Notes under the pieces: model-generated
Databases searched by the model: none
The model's input: the letters and a program-made list of their open reading frames with translations, nothing else
What the model was told of the DNA's origin: nothing
Shown: positions 9,378-18,134 of the stretch, in pieces
Numbering within the stretch: the stretch's first letter is position 1
How the letters are laid out: each line of letters opens with the position of its first letter
Program-made: the position numbers and the translations under genes
Origin: Methanobacteriota archaeon
GTDB taxonomy: Archaea; Halobacteriota; Methanosarcinia; Methanosarcinales; Methanosarcinaceae
NCBI GenBank assembly: GCA_030054735.1
Contig: JASGVX010000107.1
Span: 1 to 43,780 of the forward strand
Length of the DNA: 43,780 nt
Direction: 5' to 3'

Positions 9378-10237
9378 ATGGATCTGGAGGATACCCTTCT
9401 CATGTTGACTGGTCCCGTACCTGTTGACCTCGAGAAAGTTAAAGATAAGTTTGAGGAAAGGGAAAAAGCCATTACCTTGTCCACAACGAAACATCTGCAG
9501 GTATCATGAATCCAGCTGTCCAAATCAGCAAACTTGCAAAAAAACACGATGCTCTTTTTATCATGAACGCCGTAACCTCTCATGGAGGAGACGAGGCCAA
9601 AGTTGATGATTGGGGTGTTGACATTGCAGTTGCAGGTTCGCAGAAATGCCTCGCAGTTCCACCAGAAATAGCAGCCGTTTCCGTAAGTGAAAAAGCTTTT
9701 GAGTCCATAGACAGTGTAAAGAAGAGGCCTTATTATAATGACCTGAAAGCATATAAAAAGAGAGGGGACAGGCCAGGGTATGAAACACCTTAGATGCCTG
9801 CAATTCTTCTTTTCTATGCATTTCAGGAAGCACTTCATATCGTTAAAGGAGAGGGTATGGAGGCAAGGAACAAAAGGCACAGAGACCTCTCCGGAGCTGT
9901 AAGAGCAGCAGCTGGCACAATTAAATATAGAAATTCCCTCAGCTTAACGAGTACAGCCAGTACCCCAAAACGTCACTGCAATGAAATCTCCTGCAGGGAT
10001 TGACAGAGAAGATATCAAAAATGATATGAAGAAGCGCGGCGTATTATTGCTGATGGGCAGAAATGCCTGAAAAACAAAATTTTCAGTATTGGAAGTATAG
10101 GAAATGTGACTGCAAGGGACGTTGTCCCTAACATCAAACAACTGGAAATCGTGCTGAATAAACGCGGTTATATTGACAATTTGGGAGCAGGTACTGAAGC
10201 TGCAATAAGCGTTAATGACAGGTATGATAGGATTTAA
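9378..10237 (+). pseudogene. Class V aminotransferase (alanine/serine-glyoxylate type), multiply broken
   Basis: Starting at ATG 9378 the frame reads MLTGPVPVDLEKV, the usual N-terminus of this PLP enzyme family, then stops at 9509. Homology resumes in a second frame (HNETSAGIMNPAVQI, then DAVTS-like NAVTSHGG and AGSQKCLAVPPEIA, whose Lys is the PLP-binding residue). A further stop after GYETP and another frame change give LFYAFQEALHIVKGEGMEA. The last part, NVTARDVVPNIKQLEIVLN, ends at the TAA at 10237. About 90 residues are missing after residue 35-40, compared with the roughly 380-residue family. Several frameshifts, stops and an internal deletion make it a clear pseudogene. Confidence 0.85.
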
Positions 10238-10296
10238 AAAATCCTTCATAACCAAGGTTTATAAACGTTTCAGAAAAACAGAAGAATAAAACTTAG

Positions 10297-10791
<495 letters not shown>

Positions 10792-10796
10792 AACAA

Positions 10797-10924
10797 CTTA
10801 AGGAATGGTGCAAATTTAATTTCAAATACTTATACATTACATTACCATTAATGATATTGGGAAGTGCAATTATAGAGCCATTAGCAAAGTGAAAACTTGA
10901 AGTCATATTTCAACCATTCCTTAG
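10797..10924. mobile_element. MITE family A, copy 1 (between ribC and ribH)
   Basis: About 127 bp with imperfect terminal inverted repeats (CTTAAGGAATGGT at the left, ACCATTCCTTAG at the right). Its reverse complement matches the copy at 30968-31094 nearly end to end (shared GACTTCAAGTTTT, TTTGCTAATGGCTC, AATATCATTAATG). It encodes nothing. It lies within the ribC-ribH unit and ends about 40 bases before the ribH start. Confidence 0.8.
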
Positions 10925-10962
10925 TAACTTTTAATTAAAAACAAAACTGGAGACCTTATTAG

Positions 10963-11367
10963 ATGACAATCAGCCTAGGATTTGTTGTAGCTGAATTTAA
11001 CAGGGACCTTACCTATCAGATGGAGCTGCTTGGAAGGGAGCATGCAGAGTTTCTGGGAGCAACAGTTAAAGAGACCATTCTCGTGCCAGGGGTCTTTGAT
11101 ATGCCTCTTGCAATCAAGAAGCTCTGTCAGAATGAGGATGTTGATGCAGTTGTTACTATAGGATCGGTAATCGAAGGTGAGACCGATCACGACCAGGTTG
11201 TTATGCAGCATGCCGCAAGGAAGATTATGGACCTTTCCCTTGAGTTCAACAAGCCGATAACGCTTGGAATTCCTGGTCCGGGTATGACCAGGATGGCTGC
11301 TCATGAACGTGTCGACTATGCTAAAAGGGCAGTCGAAGCTGCTGTAAAACTAGTACAGCGGCTGTGA
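10963..11367 (+). CDS. ribH: 6,7-dimethyl-8-ribityllumazine synthase
   Basis: 134 residues, the compact archaeal length. It condenses 5-amino-6-ribitylaminouracil with dihydroxybutanone phosphate, giving the substrate of RibC. Landmarks are [13 protein letters not shown] (substrate Phe/Asn region), [14 protein letters not shown] (phosphate-binding P-G-x-F/x-E/D-x-P loop), [16 protein letters not shown] with the catalytic His, and [15 protein letters not shown] near the C-terminus. GGAGACC precedes the ATG. A MITE separates it from ribC; the spacer between MITE and gene is too short for a clear independent TATA box. An aminotransferase gene follows after 54 bases. Confidence 0.93.
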   Translation: MTISLGFVVAEFNRDLTYQMELLGREHAEFLGATVKETILVPGVFDMPLAIKKLCQNEDVDAVVTIGSVIEGETDHDQVVMQHAARKIMDLSLEFNKPITLGIPGPGMTRMAAHERVDYAKRAVEAAVKLVQRL

Positions 11368-11421
11368 TATTCTTTAATGTCTCAATAGCTAGCAAAATGA
11401 AACAAAACCAGGACCATTCCT

Positions 11422-12564
11422 ATGTCATCCATAAGGCTTAAGCGTGTAGAAGAATCCGCAACGATCAGGATCTCCAATATTGCAACCAGAATGATTAAAG
11501 AGGGCACAGACGTTATCAACTTTAGCCTTGGCGAACCTGATTTCGATACCCCGAAAAATATCTGTGATGCTGCGGCAAAGGCTATGTATGAAGGAAAGAC
11601 CCATTATGCTCCTTCTGCCGGCATTCCTGAATTAAGGGCGGCCATTGCCGAAAAAATGAAGACTGAAAACGGTCTGGATGTGACCGAAAAAGATGTGCTG
11701 GTCACCCCGGGTGCAAAGCAGGGGATTTTTGAAGTTATGATGAGTGTCCTTGGCGACGGGGATCAGGCGATCCTTTTTGACCCTGCCTGGGTTACTTATG
11801 ATGCCTGCGTCCGTTTTGCAGGTGCAGATACGGTATGGGTACCTACGGTTCCTGAGAAAGGTTTCCTGCCTGACAATTTCTCCGAGTCCATTAATAGCAA
11901 GACAAAGCTTATTGTTGTAAATAGCCCTAGCAACCCTACAGGCGGTGTATTCGGGAAAAAGACCCTGCAGTGTATTGCTGATCTTGCAATTGACCACGAT
12001 CTTCTGGTACTCTCAGATGAGATCTATGAGAAAATCATCTATGACCGGGAACACATAAGTATTGGCAGTTTCGATGGAATGCAGGAAAGGACTGTTACTG
12101 TAAACGGTTTTTCCAAGGCATATGCAATGACAGGCTGGAGGCTTGGGTACCTTGCAGCTCCACCTGATATATTTAAGCTTCTGCAGAAGATCCAGTCGCA
12201 CTCAGTAAGTAGCGCCACTACATTTGTCCAGTACGGAGGGCTTGAAGCTCTTCAGGGCTCACAGGACAGGGCCCGGGCGATGGTAGACCGCTTTAAAATG
12301 CGTAGAGATATACTCATTGACGGGCTGAATAAAATGGGGCTTGAGTGCAAGAAACCGGATGGAGCATTTTATGCCTTTGCCAATGTAAGCGAGTATGGGA
12401 ACGGGACAGAGGTTGCTGAAAAACTCCTGAAAGAAGCTCATGTGGCAGTAACTCCGGGAATTGCTTTTGGGGCTTCCGGTAAGGACTTTATCCGGATTTC
12501 CTATGCAACATCCATTGATAGAATTCGTGAAGCTCTCGACAGACTTGAAAAAGTATTTGTATAA
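11422..12564 (+). CDS. PLP-dependent aspartate aminotransferase, class I
   Basis: 380 residues of fold-type I aminotransferase, I-gamma subgroup. VINFSLGEPDFDTP lies at residues 32-45, NSPSNPTGG near 167 (Asn binding PLP), LSDEIYEKIIYD near 198, and NGFSKAYAMTGWRLGY near 229-244, containing the Schiff-base Lys. FIRISYATS near 354 has the substrate-carboxylate Arg. It probably transfers amino groups between aspartate or another amino acid and 2-oxoglutarate; exact specificity cannot be read. It follows ribH after 54 bases and may share its transcript. It is convergent with ribL. This intact gene is unrelated to the broken class V aminotransferase at 9378. Confidence 0.9.
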   Translation: MSSIRLKRVEESATIRISNIATRMIKEGTDVINFSLGEPDFDTPKNICDAAAKAMYEGKTHYAPSAGIPELRAAIAEKMKTENGLDVTEKDVLVTPGAKQGIFEVMMSVLGDGDQAILFDPAWVTYDACVRFAGADTVWVPTVPEKGFLPDNFSESINSKTKLIVVNSPSNPTGGVFGKKTLQCIADLAIDHDLLVLSDEIYEKIIYDREHISIGSFDGMQERTVTVNGFSKAYAMTGWRLGYLAAPPDIFKLLQKIQSHSVSSATTFVQYGGLEALQGSQDRARAMVDRFKMRRDILIDGLNKMGLECKKPDGAFYAFANVSEYGNGTEVAEKLLKEAHVAVTPGIAFGASGKDFIRISYATSIDRIREALDRLEKVFV

Positions 12565-12591
12565 AATAGTATACAGGCGGTATGGGTAAAT

Positions 12592-13011
12592 TTACCCGTG
12601 CCGTTTAAGGACTTCTTTTATTATTGCAGCGCTACTGCAAAGGGGGCATTCTTTTGAAAGCGGGATTCTTACTACTTTTGCAGGAAGCCCTCTTTTACTA
12701 AGTTCTTTTTCCAGAAACTCAATTTCAAAACGCTGGTCGTAGCCAAGAGCAATGATGTCAGGTCTTATGACCTTCAGGGGTTCAAAAATATCCTTTTCAC
12801 TGCCAAGAACGGCTTTGTCTACCGTTCCAAGCGCATATACCATCTCAAGCCGCTGTTCCTCAGGAATTATTGGTTTTGGCTTATGAGTCACATTCGAATC
12901 CCTGGCAACAATGACAAAAAGCTCATCTCCAAGATCCCTTGCCTGAGCCAGGAAATAAACATGTCCCGGATGGAGAATATCAAAAGTTCCGGTAGCTAGT
13001 ACGCGTGTCAA
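12592..13011 (-). CDS. ribL: FAD synthase (archaeal nucleotidyltransferase RibL)
   Basis: 139 residues from the TTG at 13011. The frame is open to an ATG at 13047, but AGGTGA stands seven bases before the TTG and the TTG start gives the family's usual TRVLATGTFDILHPGH N-terminus. RibL adenylates FMN to FAD and, unusually, is air-sensitive. Motifs are TGTFDILHPGH (the HxGH nucleotide-binding signature), RDSNVTHKPKP, and GYDQRFE in place of the ISSTxxR region. ECPLCSSAAI near the C-terminus has the conserved Cys pair. Together with ribC and ribH on the opposite strand this groups three flavin genes within 3 kb. Confidence 0.9.
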   Translation of the reverse strand: MTRVLATGTFDILHPGHVYFLAQARDLGDELFVIVARDSNVTHKPKPIIPEEQRLEMVYALGTVDKAVLGSEKDIFEPLKVIRPDIIALGYDQRFEIEFLEKELSKRGLPAKVVRIPLSKECPLCSSAAIIKEVLKRHG

Positions 13012-13047
13012 TAAATCACCTGGTTTCGGGTAATATCCTGCAAGCAT

Positions 13048-13467
13048 AAGAAACTTACTGAAAACAGCCTTACTTTCTGACCTGTAAGTATTCTATGTTG
13101 TTCAATTCGTAAATAGTGTGAATGTTCATTGATTGCTCTCAAAACAGTCCAATATTACGGATGTTTAATTATTATAAGTAATATATTTGATTTATAATTA
13201 TGTATAATTAATTATTGAAATGGAAAACTGACAGCAATCGTTTGAAGCCAAAAACTCATAACCAGGATTTTAAGTTCTCATAGAGCTGGCTGTTACCAGG
13301 GGTTATCACAGGTGATCTGGTGAACCTGTTGATTGCTCAAGTTGAAAGTGATACTCAGAAAACAAGATGCTTCAGAGTGTATTTTTATCAGCCCTGTAAG
13401 ATCACAAGTAATATATAATCTGGCAAAAATTACCTTTTAGAGAAGTTTATAGTAAGAGGAAGCCCGT
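13048..13467 (+). promoter_or_regulatory. Divergent control region before the homocysteine genes
   Basis: About 420 gene-free bases. A TATA box (AGTAATATATAATC) at 13408-13420 puts the transcription start near 13440, about 28 bases before the ATG, too short for a riboswitch. Some 80 bases upstream lie overlapping dyads: ATCAC-AG-GTGAT, and ACAGGT with ACCTGT twelve bases apart (about 13306-13330). They could bind a regulator. The 5' part, 13130-13220, is very AT-rich. Confidence 0.4.
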
Positions 13468-14970
13468 ATGGTTAAAAAATCGGTTCATGAGATTAATAAA
13501 AAAATTGAAGATGGGAGTGTCAATGTAGTCACAGCCGAGGAAATGGTTGGAATTGTTGAAAACCTTGGCGTGGAAGGTGCTGCAAAAGAAGTGGATGTGG
13601 TTACTACAGGCACTTTCGGAGCCATGTGCTCTTCAGGTTTAATGCTTAATCTGGGTCACTCGGAACCTCCTATCAAAATTCAGAAAGCCTGGTTTAATAA
13701 TGTGGAGGCATATAGTGGGCTTGCTGCTGTTGACGCTTACCTTGGAGCTGCCCAGATCTCGGAGACGCGCGGAATTCAGTATGGTGGAGCACATGTAATA
13801 GAAGACCTGCTGAGAGGAAAAGAAATCAAAGTGCATGCTACATCCTATGGGACAGATTGCTACCCCAGGAAACGTCTTGACACCAGAATCACCCTTGATG
13901 ACTTAAACGAAGCAGTCCTGATCAACCCGAGGAACGCTTACCAGAAATACAACGCTGCAACAAACAGTTCTAAACGGATCCTGAATACTTATATGGGCGA
14001 GCTTCTGCCCAATTTCGGGAACGTTACCTACTCAGGTGCAGGAGTGCTGTCTCCCCTGTCAAACGACCCCAGCTATGAAACTATAGGGACAGGCACAAGG
14101 ATTTTCATGGGAGGTGCCCAGGGTTATGTTATAGGAAACGGGACTCAGCACTCTCCTTCGAGCGGGTTTGGGACACTTATGCTTAAAGGAAACCTCAAGG
14201 AGATGAGCCCTGAGTATTTAAGAGCCGCCTCATTTACAGGTTACGGGTCAACCCTTTACATGGGAATTGGAATTCCTATACCCATTCTGAACGAAAAGCT
14301 TGCAGCTGCAACTGCAGTACGTGATGAGGATATCAATACCAGTGTTCTGGATTACGCTGTGGGCAGCAGAGATAAGCCTGTGATAAGGCAGGTAAATTAT
14401 GCCGAACTCAGGTCAGGTTCTGTGCAGATAGAAGGAAAGGATGTCCCAACATCTTCACTTTCGAGCTTCAAGAACGCGAGAAAGATTGCAAATGAACTTA
14501 AAGACTGGGTGGAACATGGGAAATTTTTTGTCAGCATGCCTGTGGAAAGACTTTGCAGTGAAGGCTCGGCAAAGCCTATGAAGGAGACTCAGGCAGTGCC
14601 TCTCGTAAAAGACGTCATGTCCGATTTCTTTGTCACTATCAAAAAGGATCAGACTGCCCAGGACGCTGCCAAGAAGATCTGGGAGAATTCTTTCAACCAC
14701 CTTGCAGTGGTTTCTGATACAGGTGAGCTTGTAGGAATACTTACTGCCTGGGATATATCAAAAGCCGTTGCAGAAAATATTTTTGATTCCGTAGAGAGCA
14801 TCATGACGAAAAGGGTTCTCACCTGTGCTCCGAACGAACCTGTAGACCTCGCAGCCCGCAGACTTGACCGCTATGGCGTTTCGGCAATGCCTGTAATCGA
14901 TACTCAGAGAAAGGTTCTTGGAATTATCACAAGTGACAATATAAGCAAACTCCTTGCAAGGAGGTACTGA
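13468..14970 (+). CDS. Homocysteine biosynthesis protein, DUF39 with C-terminal CBS pair (MA1821-like)
   Basis: 500 residues. Residues 1 to about 380 are DUF39 (GTFGAMCSSGLMLNLGHSEPP, IQYGGAHVIEDLLRGKEI, YSGAGVLSPLSNDPSYE). Residues about 388-500 are two CBS motifs (VKDVMSDFFVTIKKDQTA and SIMTKRVLTCAPNEPVD). The M. acetivorans homologue MA1821, together with the ferredoxin MA1822, was shown genetically to be needed for making homocysteine from aspartate semialdehyde (established knowledge). The Cys in the CSSG segment is a candidate catalytic residue (inference). The CBS pair may sense an adenosyl ligand such as SAM. The NIL-ferredoxin gene starts two bases after the stop, so the pair is co-translated. 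Confidence 0.88.
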   Translation: MVKKSVHEINKKIEDGSVNVVTAEEMVGIVENLGVEGAAKEVDVVTTGTFGAMCSSGLMLNLGHSEPPIKIQKAWFNNVEAYSGLAAVDAYLGAAQISETRGIQYGGAHVIEDLLRGKEIKVHATSYGTDCYPRKRLDTRITLDDLNEAVLINPRNAYQKYNAATNSSKRILNTYMGELLPNFGNVTYSGAGVLSPLSNDPSYETIGTGTRIFMGGAQGYVIGNGTQHSPSSGFGTLMLKGNLKEMSPEYLRAASFTGYGSTLYMGIGIPIPILNEKLAAATAVRDEDINTSVLDYAVGSRDKPVIRQVNYAELRSGSVQIEGKDVPTSSLSSFKNARKIANELKDWVEHGKFFVSMPVERLCSEGSAKPMKETQAVPLVKDVMSDFFVTIKKDQTAQDAAKKIWENSFNHLAVVSDTGELVGILTAWDISKAVAENIFDSVESIMTKRVLTCAPNEPVDLAARRLDRYGVSAMPVIDTQRKVLGIITSDNISKLLARRY

Positions 14971-14972
14971 GC

Positions 14973-15359
14973 ATGAAAATAAAGATCTGCATCCCTACTG
15001 AAAAGATACACGACCCCATTATCTCCGAGTCTATTATTGAAACAGGAATCCGGCTTAATATTATGGTCGCAAATATTGACTCGACTTATGGTGAGCTGAT
15101 TGCAGACGTTAAAGATTTCAGGTTCGATAAGATTAAAAATGCTCTTGAAGTAAGAGGAGCAATAGTTTCAATTCTGGACCAGCCAATTCACTGGGATGAG
15201 GAAGAATGTGTTGAATGCGGGGCCTGCATCTCAGTTTGTCCTATGAATGTTTATTCTTTTGATGAGGACTGGAACCTCTGTGTGGCCGAAAAGAAATGCA
15301 TCCAGTGCGGCATGTGCATCAAGATGTGCCCGCACGGGGCTTTAAAGCTGGGAGAATGA
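14973..15359 (+). CDS. NIL-domain 2[4Fe-4S] ferredoxin for homocysteine synthesis (MA1822-like)
   Basis: 128 residues. The N-terminal half (1 to about 75) is a NIL domain, a ferredoxin-fold module also found at the end of methionine-importer ATPases. The C-terminal half has two 4Fe-4S motifs, CVECGACISVCP and CIQCGMCIKMCP. It is the partner of the DUF39 protein encoded immediately upstream (2-base spacing, GGAGG within the end of that gene). The expected job is delivering electrons or sulfide in the conversion of aspartate semialdehyde to homocysteine; the mechanism is not settled. A strong hairpin terminator overlaps the stop codon. Confidence 0.9.
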   Translation: MKIKICIPTEKIHDPIISESIIETGIRLNIMVANIDSTYGELIADVKDFRFDKIKNALEVRGAIVSILDQPIHWDEEECVECGACISVCPMNVYSFDEDWNLCVAEKKCIQCGMCIKMCPHGALKLGE

Positions 15360-15400
15360 AAAAACTGAAGCTCAGTTTTTTCTCTTTTTTCCTTTCTCTT
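15359..15400 (+). terminator. Terminator after the homocysteine operon
   Basis: AAAAAACTGA (15359-15368) and TCAGTTTTTT (15372-15381) are perfect 10-bp arms around a 3-base loop. T-rich sequence follows to beyond 15400. The left arm begins at the last base of the TGA stop. Confidence 0.75.
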
Positions 15401-15757
15401 TTTTCAGTTTTCTATTCCGGCTATAGTATTCAAATATAGGTATATGAGTGGATACCAATTTCTATTTTGAAACTCCCATTATTTATAGATTGAAACAAAT
15501 AATTATAATGTATAGCAGGATGATAAAAGGTGAAAGTCATCTGCAGTCAGAAATGTCTGCGGTTTGAAACCCCCTTCTGTGAGAACTGCATTTTAATAGT
15601 TTCTCAGCAACCTCTGCAAAAACAGGTTTTTTTCTCTGTATTTTATTCATTTTTGGAGATAAAGCAGGTGAGGGAATCTTTACAACGAAAACTAAATCTT
15701 TACAAAGAAAGCTAATTTACAAATTAATTTTGGAATCCTTAAAAAGGTGAGCAAACT
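15401..15757. other. Gene-poor spacer before the DUF166 gene
   Basis: About 350 bases. A 61-codon frame from GTG 15530 to 15715 begins with two Cys pairs, in KVICSQKCLRFETPFCENC, then becomes low-complexity. I do not accept it as a gene without homologues. TATA-like AATTATAATGTATAG lies near 15500. Confidence 0.35.
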
Positions 15758-16570
15758 ATGAGAATCCTAGTGCTTTATTCAGGCGAACTCGGAAAAAAAG
15801 TTATTCAGAATCTTATTAACTCGTCAACTTTTTGCGTGTCGTGTGGTGAACTCTGCAACCACTGCCGCCAGGCAAGAAAATCTTATGCAAACCTTGTTGT
15901 GGGAATTCATGAGTTTCCGGATGATCTTCCTTCTTTTATCGAAGAGCCTTCCCAGTTCCTGCCTCCAAAACTTCCGGAATGTGACCTGATCCTTGCCATA
16001 GGGATCCATCCAGATCTCTTTGCAGCTATTCCTGAAGTCGTGCAGAAAACAGGAGCAAAAGCTGTAATCGCCCCTGCTGAGGACTCAAAAAAGACTCCTG
16101 CCGGTGTCCTAGAGCAGCTCAGAAAAGAACTTGAAGCCACAGGTATCGAATTCGAGGCTCCAAAGCCATTCTGTGCCCTTGAAAAGACCGGAAAACCAGT
16201 TATAGATGCTTTTGTTGACCTCGGCTTCGGAAGGCCGTTGCTCAGGATAGAGATGAGCCCTGATGGGAAGATGTTCATAGGTGCAGGTGTGCTCAGGGAC
16301 GCTCCCTGCGGCTCGACGTGGTTTATCGCAAAGAAGCTCGGATGGACAGATTTTTCAGAATATAAAGAGACCGTCTCAGGAGCACACCATTCCTATCCCT
16401 GTACAGGAAGCATGGACAAGGATCCTCAGATCGGAGATACTATCCTTCACAAAGCCGGATATATTATTAGAGAGGCTGTGGAAGGAGGAATTGAGTGTGC
16501 AAAAAAAGAAAAGGCCAGGTTTTCGACAACCTGTATTAATGAAACTCCTGCCTTAACTTTTGAAAATTAA
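15758..16570 (+). CDS. DUF166 family protein
   Basis: 270 residues, recognised as DUF166, an archaeal family of unknown function sometimes mis-annotated as thymidylate synthase. The start is MRILVLYSGELGKKVIQNL. A Cys-rich cluster, CVSCGELCNHCRQ (residues about 27-40), could hold metal or an Fe-S cluster. A second set of conserved residues, APCGSTWFIAKKL and SGAHHSYPCTGSM (residues 185-215), contains further Cys and His. AAAGGTGAG precedes the ATG. It appears monocistronic, with a hairpin terminator after the stop (AAGGCAC...GTGCCTT). The Cys-rich makeup suggests a redox or metal protein (inference only). Confidence 0.75.
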   Translation: MRILVLYSGELGKKVIQNLINSSTFCVSCGELCNHCRQARKSYANLVVGIHEFPDDLPSFIEEPSQFLPPKLPECDLILAIGIHPDLFAAIPEVVQKTGAKAVIAPAEDSKKTPAGVLEQLRKELEATGIEFEAPKPFCALEKTGKPVIDAFVDLGFGRPLLRIEMSPDGKMFIGAGVLRDAPCGSTWFIAKKLGWTDFSEYKETVSGAHHSYPCTGSMDKDPQIGDTILHKAGYIIREAVEGGIECAKKEKARFSTTCINETPALTFEN

Positions 16571-16583
16571 AAAGAGAAAATAT

Positions 16584-16620
16584 GAAGGCACAGTTTTTTT
16601 CCGTGCCTTTCCTTCTTTTA
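16584..16620 (+). terminator. Terminator after the DUF166 gene
   Basis: GAAGGCAC and GTGCCTTT form a stem around a T-rich loop, about 14 bases after the stop, with CCTTCTTTTA following. Confidence 0.55.
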
Positions 16621-16646
16621 CCTGGAAAAAAAGGCATTTATCGGGT

Positions 16647-16796
16647 TAAGGAATAGTTGAAACGCATATGAAATTCTTCGAACAACAGGCACAAAGAAAT
16701 GAAAGTGCTGGAAAGCACTTTCATGCTAAATATGACTTCAAGTTTTCACTTTGCTAATGGCTCTATAATTGCACTTCCCAATATCATTAATGATAA
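16647..16796. mobile_element. MITE family A, copy 2, interrupted by repeat B and truncated at its right end
   Basis: The left terminal repeat TTAAGGAATAGTTGAAA (to 16662) and the body TATGACTTCAAGTTTTCAC to AATATCATTAATGATAA (16730-16796) match the family A copies at 10797 and 30968. Repeat B (16660-16730) is inserted between them. After 16796 the match is lost and no right terminal repeat is present. Confidence 0.75.
16660..16730. repeat. Hairpin repeat 'B', copy 2, nested in MITE A
   Basis: Matches 206-276. The hairpin is perfect here: GAAAGTGCT and AGCACTTTC around GGAA. Since intact family A copies lack this segment, B must have entered A. Confidence 0.7.
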
Positions 16797-16910
16797 GGTC
16801 GTGGCCATGAATTATAGATCAATTCTGAAAAGCGAGTACATCCCATATATTCAATGAATATATTAAGAGATTCTTATGCTTTCGATTTTCAATGATTCAG
16901 ACCCACGACC
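16797..16910. repeat. Segment bounded by an 8-bp inverted repeat
   Basis: GGTCGTGG (16797-16804) and CCACGACC (16903-16910) flank 98 AT-rich bases, starting exactly where MITE A breaks off. It could be another small element or chance. It includes the palindrome ATATATTCAATGAATATAT (about 16853-16871). Confidence 0.3.
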
Positions 16911-16958
16911 CGTTAATTCGATGGGTATAATTACTTTGACTATATATGTTTTATGTGT

Positions 16959-18134
16959 ATGCAGATAGGAATTGTGATTCATAACCTCCAGCTTATGGAT
17001 TCTCCCCAGACGATAAAAGATATTCTTACTCTACTTTCCAGGGAAAATAGTATAAATGCCTGCCTCTGCGGTACCATGGGAAAAGTTGCTGCAATTGATG
17101 CCGGACTTGAAGACCTGATTGAAATAGAACAGTTTCTAAAACCCAGTGCCTGTATAGAGTCTCTTTTCGAGTCAAATGACCTGGTGTGCCTCCTGAACCA
17201 TGGCCGTGAGCTTAAAACAGGCCGGACTTTTGGAAGGATCGTAGTTTCAAATATTAAAAATCCTGAAGAGAAACCCCTAATACAGATTGAAAGGCCTGGA
17301 TGCCTTGATGGTGAAATTATTCCCTGGAACAGAGATGCAGATCCTCATGCAAAAAAACTATCCAACCTTCTTAACCTGAAAATTTCCCAGCCTCCACTGC
17401 CAGTCAATTCAATAGAGGTCAGCAAGCATGGAATGCAGATCCTTAGAAGAATATCGACATTTTCTGGAGCAAACATAATGGTCGAAGGGATTGTGGTCGG
17501 AAAAGCCACTTCTTCTGAAGTCGCCATTATCTCTGAAAATGGTTTTCTGACTGCAATAGAAGGAGGAATTATTAAGGAACAGGGCATCGAAATCCTTCAC
17601 AGGCATGAGGAAAGAGTTCCTATAGATCTTTCCACAGCATGGGTAAAAACCTCAGCTTCCCGAAAAAAAACAGATGGCTGCAAAAGCCTGATCGTAAACA
17701 AAAACGAAGTGTTAGCGAAACCCCTTCCTCTGAAAAATAATTTTTTACAGGAGCAAAACACGGAAGGTGGAGTCAAGGTCATTCTTATAGACCACTGTGC
17801 AGAGCGTTCATTTGAGCTGAAAGAAGGAGCAGGCTTTGCCATCACTGTTGGAGATGATACCACAGAGATTGCAGGAAGTATCTTATCCAGGTTTGGAATA
17901 CCGGTTCTTGGGATTACGGATGGGGATTGTGATGAACTCGCAACTGCGGTGAACTATGCTTCTGGTTCACTGATCCTGCATTTAAAACCCGGAAGGGATG
18001 ATGAGTTGGGGAGAAAGCTTCAGCAGGACCTCTTTTCTGGAAAATATACTGCTTTTTTTGAAAATCTTGATAGTCTGAAGCAGAAGGTCATAACTCTTGC
18101 AGAATATTCTCTGGAGTCCGTCTCCAAATATTGA
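16959..18134 (+). CDS. DUF2117 family protein (uncharacterised, archaeal)
   Basis: About 391 residues starting MQIGIVIHNLQLMDSP; an ATG two codons upstream (16953) is also possible. I recognise it, with moderate confidence, as DUF2117, a methanogen-restricted family. The N-terminal third looks like a Rossmann-type domain (NACLCGTMGKVAAIDAG). The middle part (residues about 150-210) carries ANIMVEGIVVGKATSSEVAI. The C-terminal part (about 270-390) has VILIDHCAERSFELK and AITVGDDTTEIAGSILSRFGIPVLGITDGD, which resembles a nucleotide- or metal-binding fold. The function is unknown. It lies alone between mobile repeats and a long AT-rich gap. Confidence 0.65.
   Translation: MQIGIVIHNLQLMDSPQTIKDILTLLSRENSINACLCGTMGKVAAIDAGLEDLIEIEQFLKPSACIESLFESNDLVCLLNHGRELKTGRTFGRIVVSNIKNPEEKPLIQIERPGCLDGEIIPWNRDADPHAKKLSNLLNLKISQPPLPVNSIEVSKHGMQILRRISTFSGANIMVEGIVVGKATSSEVAIISENGFLTAIEGGIIKEQGIEILHRHEERVPIDLSTAWVKTSASRKKTDGCKSLIVNKNEVLAKPLPLKNNFLQEQNTEGGVKVILIDHCAERSFELKEGAGFAITVGDDTTEIAGSILSRFGIPVLGITDGDCDELATAVNYASGSLILHLKPGRDDELGRKLQQDLFSGKYTAFFENLDSLKQKVITLAEYSLESVSKY

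Noticed and set aside
13048-13467. SAM or other riboswitch upstream of the homocysteine genes
   Set aside because: The TATA box at 13411-13420 leaves a leader of only about 28 bases, too short for a riboswitch, and no known aptamer pattern is visible.
15530-15715. 61-codon frame with Cys pairs, starting at GTG
   Set aside because: Low-complexity after the first 20 residues and no recognisable family. The Cys pairs alone are not enough.
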